From Angiostrongylus vasorum (lineage: Eukaryota; Nematoda; Chromadorea; Rhabditida; Metastrongylidae): a stretch of DNA of 64,000 bases. Location: the NCBI GenBank assembly GCA_018806985.1, contig JADANN010000456.1:310001-374000 (forward strand), given 5' to 3'. Below, piece after piece: positions 44,201-56,598 of the stretch. Below the pieces are notes generated by a model, which had not been told where the DNA came from, made no database searches, and saw only the letters and a list, made by a program, of their open reading frames with translations. Made by a program: the position numbers and the translations under genes. Numbering within the stretch: the stretch's first letter is position 1; the number at the start of each line of letters is the position of its first letter.

Positions 44201-47200
44201 GTCCTCACTACATTTTTTTCCCGAAAAAGTCTTATCCAGATTTTTTTCCTTCCTGCTTTAAAGGTAGCTGAATTGCAAGATTGATGATTTCAGGTACATG
44301 GTCTATATTTGTGACGAGAACGAAGTGTACGCATTTGATCGGGATAATGAAGTGAGTGACATCACTAGCATATAGACAAACACATGCTCACATTTTACAT
44401 TTTACGCCTCCCAACGATCTACTACCTCATCGTCGCTGGGAAGTGTTCCTGGATGTCGGACTGCGATGTACAACGGGTGGAATTCATCCCCCCCAGCAGG
44501 GTCTCCCAAGCTGTGAAGATGTCCGGCGTTTCCGGCAGGAAGCCCAACTAGGAGTAAACCAATACCAGGATCCACCACCGTTATGGCATCAAACTAGACG
44601 CATAGTGGCAAATCTTCCTCTGTTCCACAGAAGGTGGCGGCTGCCTGTGGTGGTGACGATCTGGGGCAGACTTTGGTTAGGCTGACCTCGGGTCTCCAGG
44701 GAACCCAGGGAACCACAGTGGCTAAACCAGCAAAACTCCGAAAATATGGATATTATGCTGGGGGCCCGCGCAATCAATGAAGGCGGGTCGTCCAAGTGTA
44801 TCAATTCAATGAAGTGAGTGAATGGGAGGCGTTCATGAAGAAGTGCTTTTTTTCTTCTAATGGTTTTTAATGTAAGCAAACTGCTAGCTTTAGGTATTTC
44901 GTATCCAGGGATTATCTTTCCCTCATAGAAAACATCCGAGACATGTCGTGAACACGTTAGTGGACGCAGAGATGATAATCGATCATGTCAGTTTTTTTTG
45001 GCATGAAAGTTTCAGACATTTTGTATCATCTCTTAAAATGTGTAAAATTTATTTCATTTCCATTTTAAGGTTAAGGACGAAAATGGGAAGACTGTTGATT
45101 TGCCCAGACTTCTAATATATGACATTATTCACTTTGAGGTTGCTTTTCATTATATTGTTTCTATAACCAATTAATACCGCCATCACTATTAGCAGGTCTT
45201 TCCATTTTAGGATGTCCATGTGGGGAAAGACAATTTCGATATTAGATTTATGTGCATACGAAGGGAGCTTATAGAGCCTAGAAATGCTGCAATAAAGGTA
45301 TTTTAAAATGAGTATCTTTATAGTGGTGTTTTTATACAATGGGGTGCGTGTAACGCAGTGGTCAGAGGCGCCCTGCAATACGCACGGGGTCGATCTAGGG
45401 TCCACCAGGCTCACCAAGCCTTCCATCCCTCCGGGGTTTAACAAATTGGTACCAGACTTGTCTGGGAGGATAGTAGTAGCACTGTATCGAAACATCGATA
45501 GGCAACCACGAGTCATTGTAAAGGCCAGATGCGCATTCAGTCACCTCCAACGATGCTTAATGAAGTCGAATGCATGGCGCATCGCTGAGCGACTGATCAA
45601 CGCTGAGAGCTTTATCCTTTATCCTGTATTTTATACAGTGGCTTATGTTACAAATTATCCTACACAGTTGTTCGATGAAGAAGTAAAGATACGTTTTAGT
45701 GGTTGTCTTTTAGTGGAAGCGTTATACGCTCTTTCACTTACTTTCCTGAGATTCTACATTTCTTTCGAATACAATTCGAATCATGTAGAAAATGTAGCTA
45801 GCCTTCAGTGTGGGTTTAAGCGTTAGATGAATATGTGGGCTTGATCATTGCCTTTCCCAGGGCGACACTAGAACTGAATGGAAGCCCATTTATATTACCT
45901 AGGCCGGTCGTATTCGGAAAGACCGTGAACCAATGTCTGTACGTGTGAAGGACTTTTGGGAGATGGAAGCCCTACCAAAACTTTTTGAGCCGAAATTCAC
46001 CAAGAACGTAGGCCATGAGATCGATGGTCTTATTCTTCAGCCAGTTGACGCCGTAAGTTGGTTATGTCTAGACATATGTCTACTAGCTCGAATTAATGAC
46101 CTTGTTGCGAATACCACAGCCATTTTGTCTCAGCCGTACACTTGTGGACGTTCTGATATAGTCTTGAAATGGAAACCGCCTTCACATAACTCCATCGACT
46201 TCAAGTTACAAATCAGGAAGTGAGTTTTTTGGTTCATCAGCAGATTCTTAATTCTTCTCATTCTTTTTTTAACTTATTATTTACTATCTACTCTTTCTAA
46301 TGGCAGGATATGTTGCGAAATATAACTTTAATAATGCTGAGATATTTGCAAAACTCCGGATCACAGGTGTCTGCGGTGGGGAACGAAAGCGCTATTACCC
46401 TTTCCGGTGGCTAACCCGTCCACCACCACACCGTGCGCCTGTCTTTTCTCATTCTGTTCTGCTTGTTGCAGTTATTTGTCATGTCTTCTTTTTATCTTTG
46501 ATATTGCCTATCATTTTTTTTGTTGAAAGGGTGACTCTACAGCTTCCACATTCTTGGACTATCCCACGGCTTTCCTGTAGTCGCCATTCGATGGTTTTTC
46601 CTAAAGGTTTTTTCTTTCTTATGTTTTGTTAAGCTTGTATTACATGGGTTGTTTTGCAGCATATGATCTTGTTTCGAAAGGTAACATCCTAGAAACCAGA
46701 AAATTAGCTCAGAGAAAAGCGAATCGAAGGACGAACATGATGTAGTCGTGAACGCGTTGGCCCCCAGGAAAGGGTAATAGCGTGTTCGATCTCCACTGCA
46801 GACACCTGCCGTTCGGAGTTTTGCGAATATCTCAGTATCATTGTGGTTAACATCCTAGACTTATTACTGTTGGTTAGATCGTTCTGTCATTTTTAATTCT
46901 GCATCCTTGTATTTGTAAATATTTGATCCTTTCAGAGTAGTAAAAGAAGGCGAATTACCGCAACATATAGGGTACCTGTACGTGCAAAACTCGAACGAAC
47001 CGATGGCTACAATGAAGGCTACAAAAAAGTTGTTACCTTATGACAACAAAATCATTGAATGCACGTTTGAAAATGGCCAATGGATCTTCATGAGGGAAAG
47101 AACCGATAAGTCGTTGCCTAATTCATTGAAGACGGCTCAGGCAGTTTACAATAGCATGATAAATCCAATAGACAAGAATACGTTGATCGAGTAGGTTTGA

Positions 47201-48040
47201 TTCAATTACTGGTTTTACAGGAAACTTTTTGCATGTCTGCATCAAACTATAATTATCTGAATATTTTTAAGCTGCAATTTTTTTTCGGAGGGGATTCACG
47301 TGTTGTGTAATTTTAGAGTTATCGTTGTAATATGCACAAGGTAGTTTGAACTCCGCTGCGGATCATGCAATGCTTTCGTTTCAGTTGGAAAATTCGTAGC
47401 AGTCTTGTCTTGCTTGGTGAGATCCACAAGTAGATAACCTGTAATGACTAAATGGCAAAGCCCTAGCACGGCTATCCAAGGATACAGAAATCAAAATACT
47501 CGAAATTACTCGCAAATACGAATACCTTTGCTGATGGATGAAACGAAACATTTTCGAGAAGTGCAGGTGCAGGGATTCGAACAAAATGTGACTTCAGCTC
47601 ATGAAAAAAGCCTACAAAATAAATTCTTTTCGAGGTGGAACGTTATTTTTTGCCGACTTTAGCCACTTTTATTTTTCGTTTCATTATTTAGAACTATTTT
47701 CAAAGATTATACATGATTTCTTTGTTAGGTGCAAGATGCTGTTTTAGACGTTGCGACTCTAAGAGTTTAGAGGCACCGATTTTGACATTCTCGTAAAAGT
47801 CGAGACTTTCGTCCACCGTGTAATAGTGGTAACAGCAAAAAGTTGACCAGAGGCGGCCTTCGGGGTCTAGCGATCTAGGATTTTGCACCCAACTTCTCCA
47901 CTTACATGGTACGGCTCATGCATGATGATTCGCACTTTATCAGTCGTCTACTACCACATTTGTCACTTTCCTCCATTCATGCATGCTTTTTTACATTCTT
48001 GCTGTGTAATGTTTTAGGATATATATATATATATATATAT

Positions 48041-48086
<46 letters not shown>

Positions 48087-48990
48087 AATATATATAACTC
48101 AAAAGACCGACTTTCTCTAAAACTCGGCATTAATAGTTGATATATTTATTTATACGATCTTATAAACCCTTCGTTTTGAGCCGATGCGTGGTTGAGCCGG
48201 TAGGTCTTCGTTGTCGTTGTTGTTGTTGTTATCGTTACCGTTGGTGTTCTTGGTCGATGGCCGTGTTGTTACGAGTAGGACTATATATGTATTTGTACAA
48301 ATTGCATCTCGCAACAAGGTACAGACCTATTAAATTGCTGAAAGAGGATTATGGGCCTATGTTGGCTTAAGACTTGTGTTTCAACCTCAAATTCTTTTAT
48401 TTCTATTTCACACGAGCTTATGTCATTGTTTTGCGAATCCGAGCGCTTCTTGAACTCGATTCGTTTCCTTGCATTGGGCATCCACGAAAGTCTGCGGATT
48501 TTTTGATTTTTTGCGTGAGTTCGGGTGCTGCTCAAGGATTTTTGTTTTTTATGAATGTCGTTGGATGCTGGTCGATTCAATTCCAATTCTAGGATAGCCG
48601 TGTTGCACGTTGCCAATTCTTTCTAACAGGTAGGCGCCATCTTTTGTAAACTGGAAGAAGCCAGCCGATCCCATACGTGTCTGTCATCAATTTTGCGGTC
48701 CTGTAGTGATGGAAAACTTGCTAGGAGTCAAACCAGAGCAATGCTTGCTCTACATGGCGTCGCTTCTACTGCGCTGTTCTTCCCTGTTAGCTCAATATGT
48801 TTCACATATTGTGTAATTTTCCCATTTTGGGCACTCTTCACTATTAAATTTGTGGATATGTGTGTTCTATAAAGTGGACAATGTCGACGTTTGTGAGTGG
48901 TTTCATACTTTCAGATTTGTTGCTAAGTATGGCTACAAGAGGAGGCAGTCAGAGATTGAACCAGATAAGAAGCGACCGCGGCTTCAATAG
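41282..48990 (+). CDS. cel-1: mRNA capping enzyme: RNA 5'-triphosphatase and guanylyltransferase, 15 exons
   Basis: Exons: 41282-41356, 42217-42396, 42605-42715, 42788-42877, 42971-43090, 43223-43334, 43920-44151, 44294-44351, 44894-44986, 45070-45138, 45211-45297, 45903-46052, 46134-46219, 46936-47190 and 48915-48990. All junctions are GT-AG and the frame is open through 597 codons to TAG. The N-terminal triphosphatase domain has [10 protein letters not shown] (catalytic Cys133), the Cys-phosphatase loop of metazoan capping enzymes, after [14 protein letters not shown]. An acidic linker (exon 6) leads to the guanylyltransferase: SWKADGMR (nucleophile Lys302, motif I), [15 protein letters not shown] (motif IV), LKWKPP (motif V) and [14 protein letters not shown] (motif VI). 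The C-terminus is basic (KKRPRLQ). It caps nascent pol II transcripts in the nucleus. The ATG fits [12 protein letters not shown], the usual start of the family; a TTTTAG 13 bases upstream could be a trans-splice acceptor. Length and order match the C. elegans orthologue. An essential single-copy type of gene with no lesion seen. Confidence 0.95.
41450..41695 (+). mobile_element. tRNA-like SINE in capping-enzyme intron 1
   Basis: CACGCGATCGATCCCAGCGC, AAATTGGTACCAGAG and ATGCATTCAGTCACCTCCAA blocks; sense orientation. Confidence 0.65.
41885..42085. mobile_element. Half foldback/MITE element in capping-enzyme intron 1
   Basis: ACCACAATGATGCCGAGGTA, CCGCAGGTGTCTGCGGTGGG and AGCAGCAATCACCCGTCA blocks match one half of the foldback family. 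Confidence 0.6.
43405..43775 (+). repeat. Dispersed repeat, family 3, in capping-enzyme intron 6
   Basis: Full-length copy from ATTCCTGGGTGTCGGGCTGC to GTTCAAGTATCTAAGTA. Confidence 0.75.
44440..44805 (+). repeat. Dispersed repeat, family 3, in capping-enzyme intron 8
   Basis: Full-length copy from GTTCCTGGATGTCGGACTGC to CGGGTCGTCCAAGTGTATCA. Confidence 0.75.
45345..45625 (+). mobile_element. tRNA-like SINE in capping-enzyme intron 11
   Basis: Head GTAACGCAGTGGTCAGAGGC resembles a pol III A box; body and TTTATCCTTTATCCTG tail as in the other copies. Confidence 0.7.
46312..46853. mobile_element. Foldback/MITE-like element in capping-enzyme intron 13
   Basis: The inverted ends TATAACTTTAATAATGCTGA and TCAGTATCATTGTGGTTA flank about 540 bases, with CCGG...CAGGTGTCTGCGG at one side and CTGCAGACACCTGCCG at the other. 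Confidence 0.75.
48019..48083 (+). repeat. AT dinucleotide microsatellite in capping-enzyme intron 14
   Basis: About 60 bases of alternating AT/TA, interrupted once by TCC; strongly hairpin-forming. Confidence 0.95.
48208..48246 (+). repeat. Imperfect GTT repeat in capping-enzyme intron 14
   Basis: GTTGTCGTTGTTGTTGTTGTTATCG, similar in type to 11923-11976. It follows a CCGACTTTCTCTAAAACTCG retroelement-like end at 48107. Confidence 0.75.
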
Positions 48991-49051
48991 TATCTGGTTG
49001 ATTCGACACTTTCCATGTTCCATTTTAAGCTAACACAATTGTTCGTTGGCT

Positions 49052-49057
49052 ATTAAA
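49052..49057 (+). terminator. Probable poly(A) signal of the capping-enzyme gene (ATTAAA)
   Basis: ATTAAA 62 bases after the stop codon at 48990; a common nematode variant signal. No nearer AATAAA is present. Confidence 0.5.
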
Positions 49058-49059
49058 GA

Positions 49060-51110
49060 AGCCATGATTTCCACATTGTGCTTCATCTTTACTTTCCACT
49101 TTCAAGAGATTTTCGATATCTATGCGTGTTTGTGGTTATTAACACAGCTTGTTTATAATTGTTGTCTCTAAAATGACTCACTTGTTTCTTGTTATATCAG
49201 TGATATCTTGCCTTCGCATTTGCTCATTTAGCTCTAGGGGCTATAAGATAGGTAACCATTTTAGTCTTTGGAAAACAGCGGTGCCATTTAGTTGACTGAA
49301 TATGTGGAACGCTCCTGTGATGCAGGAAATGTTAAGTGAAGTCAGTTGCACTTTAAACAGTTAGAAATAGAATTTAGTGCTGTTCATTTGTGCCATTCTC
49401 ATGGTAAGTAGCAAATTACGCACTTTATGCAACAGATTCAAAACGATTATATCGAATTTTACGGATTTTTCTAATCCCTTAATTGTTATTCCTCATATCG
49501 AATTTCGGGAACTCTCTGGTGTTACCTATGGCTCTGTATATTTTCCGAATGAAGCACTACTCTGTGGCTATAGAAGGCACTTAGCGCTATACTCCTAGGA
49601 TATGAAAGATTGTGTAGGGGAACTAAGAAACTATTAGGAAGAGTACTTACTGATCCTAATCACGGGACTAGGATCACACCACTCTTACGTGGCAATGGAA
49701 TGGTGGATGTTTACAGAAGAACATCTACCTTTACTCGAACCGTTTCAGATATCAATCAATTCATCGTGAAACTGTTTTTGTGAGAATAAAAATATCTTTG
49801 CATTTCCCAATTCTGATGCACCACATGTTCTTTTGATGAAAAACTGGGCGGAAACCGGTCCCGAGCATTTCAAGGACCTAGTGAATCCTTTTGTCAACAC
49901 TCTAGATTGGCCCTTCACACGCGGCTTATTGGAAAACAAGACCAGAAAGAAATGAGGAGTCAAGAGGACCGTGTTGTGTATGGAAAGGCAGACTCCCACG
50001 AAATTGGCAAATATTGCCCTACTTACCTGTTTCTCGTCGCAAAAAGAAATTACTGGTTTCAATTAGCGAAGAAGAGTGACATGTTTCTCATGCTGTATTC
50101 GCGCTCTCTGGAATTAATACCTATGAATGGTCGCATTTTTTAAATTTGGGTTTGGAGATAAACAACCACACGTTGGAAGGCTTACGAATTTATTCAGGAA
50201 GTGTAGAGGTTAAAGAACGCATGGCTCCATCCTTGTCCGAACTGACGGTCCCCTTGTTGTTAACCGGCTTTCATTTCAGTTCAGTATGAATGATCAGTGT
50301 ACCGTCTTCGTCTTCATCCCGTTTCTTAAATGAAAGACGGTTTCCAATAGTATTATTTCGCTACGTACAAATACCGATGGTGCAGGATGGATTATCCCTT
50401 GAGAAACAGATGATTATCAACGGACAGTCATGATCGACAACAACCATTCTGTGTAGAAGAGCGCTGCCGAGTGAGGTTGCCTCATTCGAGCGGTTCTCCA
50501 CTGAAGAAAATTCGATTAGATGGGACAACCAAAAAACCACATCGAAAGGCCGGATGGCTGTAGACCTAGACTAGGATCACATGCTTTAAGGAAGAAGAAA
50601 ACATCGAAACGTTAGGCGAGTAAATGTTTGGTAACAACCTCATGTTAACTTATCAAAGAAATGAGGCACATTGACAGTCCTCTGTACCCCTTTGTAGTCG
50701 CAAGGAAACATAGTGGCAGTTTAGTTAGCATTCTGGAATGCGTCATCGTGTGGGCACTGTGCGGGTGCTCTGCTTCATTCGAGTGGAAGAGGGAATTCGA
50801 GTGAATTCTTTGCTAACCATCGAAGTTCAAGACGTCAAAAAAACTTCTCATATGCTATGATGTCGAAAATCGGGTAAGGTGGACACGTTACGAATCTGAG
50901 CGATCACTGAGTAGAATCCGTCAATGGAGTTATTTCAAAGGCTGAAATTTCGACCTTTAGATGGGGTTTTTAAGATGTTCAACTAAAAAGGCTATGTACT
51001 TTATTTCACCTTTGCCATAGTAGCAACCTCGTGTTACCTTGTCAATGAACATTGATTATTTGTACCGATCTTTAATAAAAAATCAGTTTACGATAAAAAG
51101 GCTGTGTTAA
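49060..51110. other. No recognised gene; retroelement-end debris near 50270-50640
   Basis: GAAACGTTAGGCGAGTAAAT at about 50604 and nearby CATTCGAGCGGT blocks resemble PLE-type ends seen elsewhere in the window. Otherwise only short frames without recognisable domains. Confidence 0.4.
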
Positions 51111-51114
51111 CAGC

Positions 51115-51295
51115 AAATTGGTACTGGACTTCTCTGGAGGAATGGCAGCACTGATTCAATACATCGGTAGGCCACCGCAAGTTACCGTATTGACAAAATA
51201 TGCATTTAATCACTTCTAACAATTCCTGTTGAAGTAGAATGCATGGTGCGTCACTCGGGGACTGATCAACGAAAAGAGCTTAATGCTTTTATCCT
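51115..51295 (+). mobile_element. tRNA-like SINE, 5'-truncated and diverged
   Basis: CAAATTGGTACTGGACTTCT, ATACATCGGTAGGCCACCGC and ATGCATGGTGCGTCACTC blocks match the body; the tRNA-like head is absent. Confidence 0.6.
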
Positions 51296-51789
51296 TTTAT
51301 TTGCCAAAGGAGAATCAGTCAACAACCATCCTGAGTAAAAGAGCACTGCTGAGTGAGGTTGCTTTATTCGAGCGGTGATCCACTGGATTCATTTCTAAAA
51401 AACTACCGCAAAGACCCACATGGTAAGAATGAGTGGCTGTGGGCAGTCGAATGGGATTGATCCGGCTCTGAAAAAGACGAGGGTGCCGAGGCATAACCTT
51501 GATAATTTTTTTATCAACTTCATATTAGCTTATCCTTGATAGAGAACACATAGTATTAATTATGCTCTCGCGTTATGGCTTGTTCAGGAGATTTTCTATC
51601 CTTACTCCTATGTTTAAATTCTGTGTAATTCTGGTGTCCGGATCAATCATTAGGGCGACTGATTGAAGGAATCGCTGCTTTAAAAAAGCTCCCTTCACAT
51701 ACACGTTTTGTAGAAGACCTGAAAACGCCTTAGCAAGGCTGCGTCTTGTTTCCAAAGATGAAGAAGTTGCCTAACCAGCAACAAAGCAG

Positions 51790-53850
51790 CCTACTACCCA
51801 CGCACTTCGGGTGCTCACCTCTATAAATTTGCACGGAGAGACAACCGCTGAGGGGCGGCTAGATCTCTGGTTGCACAATATGCCACCGGAACCGGATCTC
51901 CATGGACACGCCTATGACACACTATGAAGACTTTCTTCTTGCTCTCTACCTATAATACCAGAATTATTTCTTCAAACTCCAATATTTACGCTATTCTTGA
52001 AGCTGCAGATCGCATCAAATTCAACCTAATCGCCCTATGAGAAACACAGTGAAAGAAGGCCGTCGTAGCGCAGTTAGATAACGCGACCCCTGTCATGCGT
52101 CGAGACGTGATCCCGTCAAAAAAATATAGCTGGTGAAGGTATTGTCGTCCACCACTCAATTACGCTCTTTGTCGTCTCCTACGAGACCCTTTCCTTTACC
52201 CTAGTCGTCCTCCCTGTTTAGCCAACGCATCATAGGAAGATCAGAACAGCTAATTGCTACTCATTGAGCGGATATACTGATGAGTTTGAAGTACGTTCTA
52301 TTCCCATTTTTAGTAGTTCTCATCGACAACCCTATTAATAAGACTTTTGATGTAATATTTGTTAAGTGTATGCTTTTTTCTACTGAAATCCATTTTTCTA
52401 GAAGGAAGGTCGCCGCTGGATTAATTATCAACTATATCGGCAACAAGTGAGAGCCACAAAATACCTGTACTCGGAAGACATATGATGTTTTATCTTCAAA
52501 AGGGAAAGGACTGCAGACCACGGAATAATCTTTCGAACTGTCATCCCTACTCAAAAACGGTGACCAAAGCGATCTTCATAACTACTGCCCGACATGCCTG
52601 CTGAATGTGCTGTACAAGCTATACACAAAAATTATCCCACTGAGCATATAGAGGACATTGCATAATGCAGAATTGACTAAGTAAGCAGGATCCCGACAGG
52701 GATTCTGCTTCGTGAACCGTATTCAGAACATGTGATGGATCATAGAAGTTCATCAGGAGTATCATAGTCTACTTTTCCTAACGTTTATCGACTACGGAAA
52801 TGCGGTTGACGGTGTCAAAACGACCACAAACCTACCAGTGCTAGCCGAACAAAGAGTGAACTCCTCCTATGTAAGGAATTTAGCTGAATTCTAACGTAAC
52901 TGTAGGAAAATACTGCTTTTTCCGACAATCCTTGCCATTCCCATAGGTAAAGAGGTAAGATCGGTGGAGAATGTCTTGCCGAAGTTGTTTACAGCCGCAT
53001 TGCTGTGGATGGTGAAATCACTCAATCGGAAAAGGAAAGGCATTTGTGTCAGTGACAAATTCCTGCCAGATCTTCATTTCGGTGGCAGTATCGTCTCCTC
53101 ACCTTCTTCAGAAGTATCAATGAAGGAAGACCAAAAACGAGAAGAGGTACTGGATTTTTGCGAAGATGAGCGAATTGAACTGGATGATAATTACAGACAC
53201 TGCTGCTACGTTTACCTTTGACGTTCAATGCACATGAACAGAATTGTGAAGCAGGGATTAGACAGAAGAAGAATAGCACCCCCAGGACTTATTCGGGCCT
53301 ATAAAGTGGTCACGGACCAACTGTGGTACGCGAAACTCCGCACTGATTTTTTTCATTCAACGGTCCTCCATGCGCTTTGTTGTGCAGCAGAGACGTGGAC
53401 TGACATTTTAACCACATAAAGAATTCTGCGCACCACCCACACGAAGCTTTGACAATAGATTGTGAAACTCAGCTGGTAAGCACAGCACCCTAATTAGAAT
53501 GCGAGGTTCTGGTCCTCGAAATTTATCTCATCTTTGAGACCTAGTAGAATACATACCGACAGCGAGACATAGATAGGCAGGTCGTACGATGAGAAGAACA
53601 GATGCCAGATAGGCGAAGAGAACTGCAGAGTGAACTTCACGATGATGCAAGCGTTGTCTGGAAACGATCACCTACGCGATGTGCAGACGTGTAACTAGAA
53701 TCGTGGAACTATATTCGCAGCTGCAAACTCCTTGCAGATCAAGGTGTAACAGTCTAAAGTGGAGGACGATAGGAAGGCAAGGAAGTGGATGAAAAATGTG
53801 CTAAAGTCTGCACTTCTCGTGAAGACCGGTCGCCCATGTGAGTTATAGCT
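51790..53850 (+). mobile_element. RTE retrotransposon relic with internal deletion
   Basis: The leader block (CTTCGGGTGCTCACC, GGAACCGGATCTCCATGGA at about 51890) matches the RTE leader at 30064. The start of the endonuclease (ADRIKFNLIAL at about 52010) is followed by unrelated sequence. RT blocks then appear: NYCPTCLLNVLYKLYTKIIP (about 52580), GFCFVNRIQ, LTFIDYGNAVDGV (about 52780), and a C-terminal piece to about 53850. Many stops and frameshifts; the FADD motif is not found. Confidence 0.7.
52062..52122 (+). other. tRNA-like sequence inside the RTE relic
   Basis: GCCGTCGTAGCGCAGTTAGA resembles a tRNA 5' half with an A box, and GAGACGTGATCCC sits where a B box would be. No complementary 3' acceptor strand follows, so it is a SINE head or pseudo-tRNA rather than a gene. 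Confidence 0.35.
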
Positions 53851-55110
53851 AAGTTACAGTTCGTAATTAAGAAATGTAAGTCAATGGTTATCGGACTAGG
53901 GGATCTTGAGAAGCGATATTAATAGAAGCATTCATTATCCGAGAACGTTTTTATGCGTTTGAAAATACTTTCGAGGAAGTTACTTTTTAGCCCTCTCCTT
54001 AACGCGTTACTCTTTAACTTGCAGTCATCGATGTGAATATCTTCTCTAACATGTGTACTATGCGAGACGTAGAATGCTTTCAGAGAATTCGTTTCTCGGT
54101 CAGAGGTAACTCGATATGAGTTTGCAGGACATCAACACTAACAGTACAAATACTGCCGACCCACTGAAAACCTAGGATGTGCTTTATCGTTTTCGCTTTA
54201 TAAAGTCGATGCTAATGTGTTCTCTAGGCCCCATCGCAGGTTGCTTTTTTTTCTTTTTTCCCTAACTTAACCCTCGTCATATCTGCTTCTAATTCATGTG
54301 GGCTTTACCGCATGTTCAATTGATTTTCAAGGAATAATATTCTCCAAAGGCACGATTTTTCGGCAACAAAATTTTTTTAGGGGAACTGATGTCATTTTTT
54401 TTGGGGCGAGTCCCACCACTCAGTTCATTGGACTCGTTCTCTTCGTAAATGCCATCTACGAAAATATCCCGATTTTAATTCGGTTTGGACGTTTTATGCT
54501 TGAAGACTTTGGCCTTCCTTGTGATTACAGTTGAATCCTAGCCGAGTGCATTCTTCGTAAAATACTGGATTAGCCGTGCGCTAGGGTTCCCAAGTATTCC
54601 CCACGGACTGCTGCTACCTTTCGTGGACCATAGAGAGCTCGTGACAGACAAAATTGGTAGCGTCTCCTAATCCTGTAGAGATAGAAGGGGTTGGTTGAAT
54701 ATGAACTAAGTCCACCTTGGACCTTGTGCTTATAGGCTTCTTTATGTCTGTTCTACTCAGCTCAGTGAGAAGGTAAAATGAAGCTCGTTTTCCAAACAGA
54801 ACTGCAAGTTTCATGATTTTATTGCTATCGCTGCTGATTTCGTTCCTGTGGGAAATAATTTCGCAAATAGCTGTTTTAAAATGCCAGTAAATTAGACCAT
54901 ATTTTAAACTAAACCTCCAATTTATCGGAGGGTCTTGGAATAAGTAATATGTAGCAATAAAGGGATGTTGACGAATTTCCATCGAGGATTAAGCTTTCCA
55001 TTTCGTCATACCAGCCAAACCTGATTTTGAGCCATGACCACTTAGCAGTTTGTATTTGGCACTACCATCTCTTTTCTCCACATAATTCTAGCCCAATTAT
55101 TTTTTCAAGA
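53851..55110. other. No recognised gene
   Basis: Two frames (54298-54534 plus, 54614-54982 minus) are open but have no recognised domain, no clear splice context and AT-driven composition. I do not call them genes. Confidence 0.4.
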
Positions 55111-55114
55111 AATG

Positions 55115-55245
55115 CAACCACTATAATGCTGAAATATTTACAAAACGTGGACGTCAGGCCAGATTCGAACCCGTAAATACCTTTTCCGGGAATCTCATGT
55201 GTTACCCACTGCACCACTGGGGCTCTTGATTTGATTGTGTCTCAG
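55115..55245 (-). mobile_element. Foldback-family half with tRNA-like promoter boxes
   Basis: On the minus strand, CAGTGGTGCAGTGGGTAAC (A-box-like) is followed about 40 bases later by GGGTTCGAATCTGGC, a near-perfect pol III B box. The GAAATATTTACAAAAC end of the foldback family follows. This suggests that family has a tRNA-derived core. Confidence 0.5.
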
Positions 55246-56505
55246 CCAGTTCTCTACCTAACGGCGTCATTAGCGTTCACTAGTCTACGAGAATGATTAG
55301 GAACCAAAATAGGCATTAAACTCAGTCAAGCCGAAGCTGTAATTTTTCAAGTACTTTGTTTTGACAAGGCTATACGGCCTTTATTTCATGGCGATGTTAA
55401 CGGCTTCATAGCAGATTCAGCTTTTATTATTTTATGTACATTTGAGGACTTCGGTAATTGGTATGAAATGGAAAATGCTGCCAATCTGCCAACAGCCATA
55501 ACAGTTGTTCTGCGCTAACATTCCGATCTATCACACTACGAAACCATGGAAGATAAAGTATCACACATATGAATGTCACCAAAGTTTATCAGTTCAGCCA
55601 ACTGTCATGTTATTTATTTTCAATATATGCAATCCCATTAACTTTTGAATAGCTCGAAAAGGAATAAATGAACTTCATTCGTCATCTGTGTTCACCACAG
55701 CTTTTGATTTAGCTCCACTCGCGATGCGAAGAGCACCGTACTTTTAATGTGGTAGCATTTTCACTGTTTTTAGCGAGATATACGAAGGCCTTATGTATAG
55801 CAAATGACCTTAGATAACCCTGCTTTCGAATGAGTCGATCACTATACCTTGCAGTTTGACGTTGAAAAGACTCCAGTCTCTTGAGGAGCGATAACTCTGT
55901 GGGCAGGGCACAGCGTCAACAAAACTGTGAAGTACCAAACTAGTATACTGGGTAGACCGTTCTTTACCATAATAAGTATATCTCTCTATTTATTCGATGC
56001 AGAAACTCGGATGATGGTTTTCTTATATTTCGCTCAAATCAGCAATTTTCTCACTTTCCTTTATTTTTTGGGATCGCCTGTTGCTTGAGGATCTGACGTC
56101 CTTCCTCCTCACGTATTCAATTTTTTGGAAGAGTTTGGCTTTCCAAAAAAATTTTCAGCATGCCAAAATAGTGTATCGTCGTTTTTTTATTCACAACCGG
56201 TTGTTAGCCATTGTGGATTGTATGGGAGTTTGGCGACTTCCGAGTGACGTTCCTGTAGGCAAGTGATTCCTGTGTCGCCATTGATTCCTGCGAATAGTTG
56301 GCCGATCGACGACGGACTAACGAGCTGAATCCCAAATTTTACACACAGCTATATTTCTGAAGTATTTATTTATTATAATAATGCTTACGAATCTAACCCA
56401 GATCGTCAGCACTGCACACCAGAAGTTCCTCTTGCACGCATTTTTTTATTAACGCTTATGTTTGACAGTAATCTTATTAGTTCTTATTTTTACTGTTTAC
56501 TTCAG
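55246..56505. other. No recognised gene
   Basis: AT-rich, without exon chains or repeats I can name. Confidence 0.4.
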
Positions 56506-56598
56506 TTGCAAGTAGGCAAGCGTAACTACAAGCGTGCGTGTGATTTATGGCATGCGCGTCTGATTGATCAGGCACCAGTCTTTGTGCGAAGGAAATTT
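56506..56598 (+). CDS. Candidate isolated coding exon, unrecognised
   Basis: Exactly 31 codons between TACTTCAG and GTGAGC, phase 0. It codes for a basic, helical-looking stretch (VGKRNYKRACDLWHARLIDQ, then FVRRKF). Composition and splice sites look exon-like, but I found no partner exons, so it may be a chance open frame or a relic. Confidence 0.3.

Noticed and set aside
48019..48083. CRISPR-like or regulatory array
   Set aside because: Simple AT microsatellite in an intron; no spacers, and the genome is eukaryotic.
52062..52122. Functional tRNA gene
   Set aside because: The 5' half and A box look tRNA-like, but there is no pairing 3' acceptor strand.
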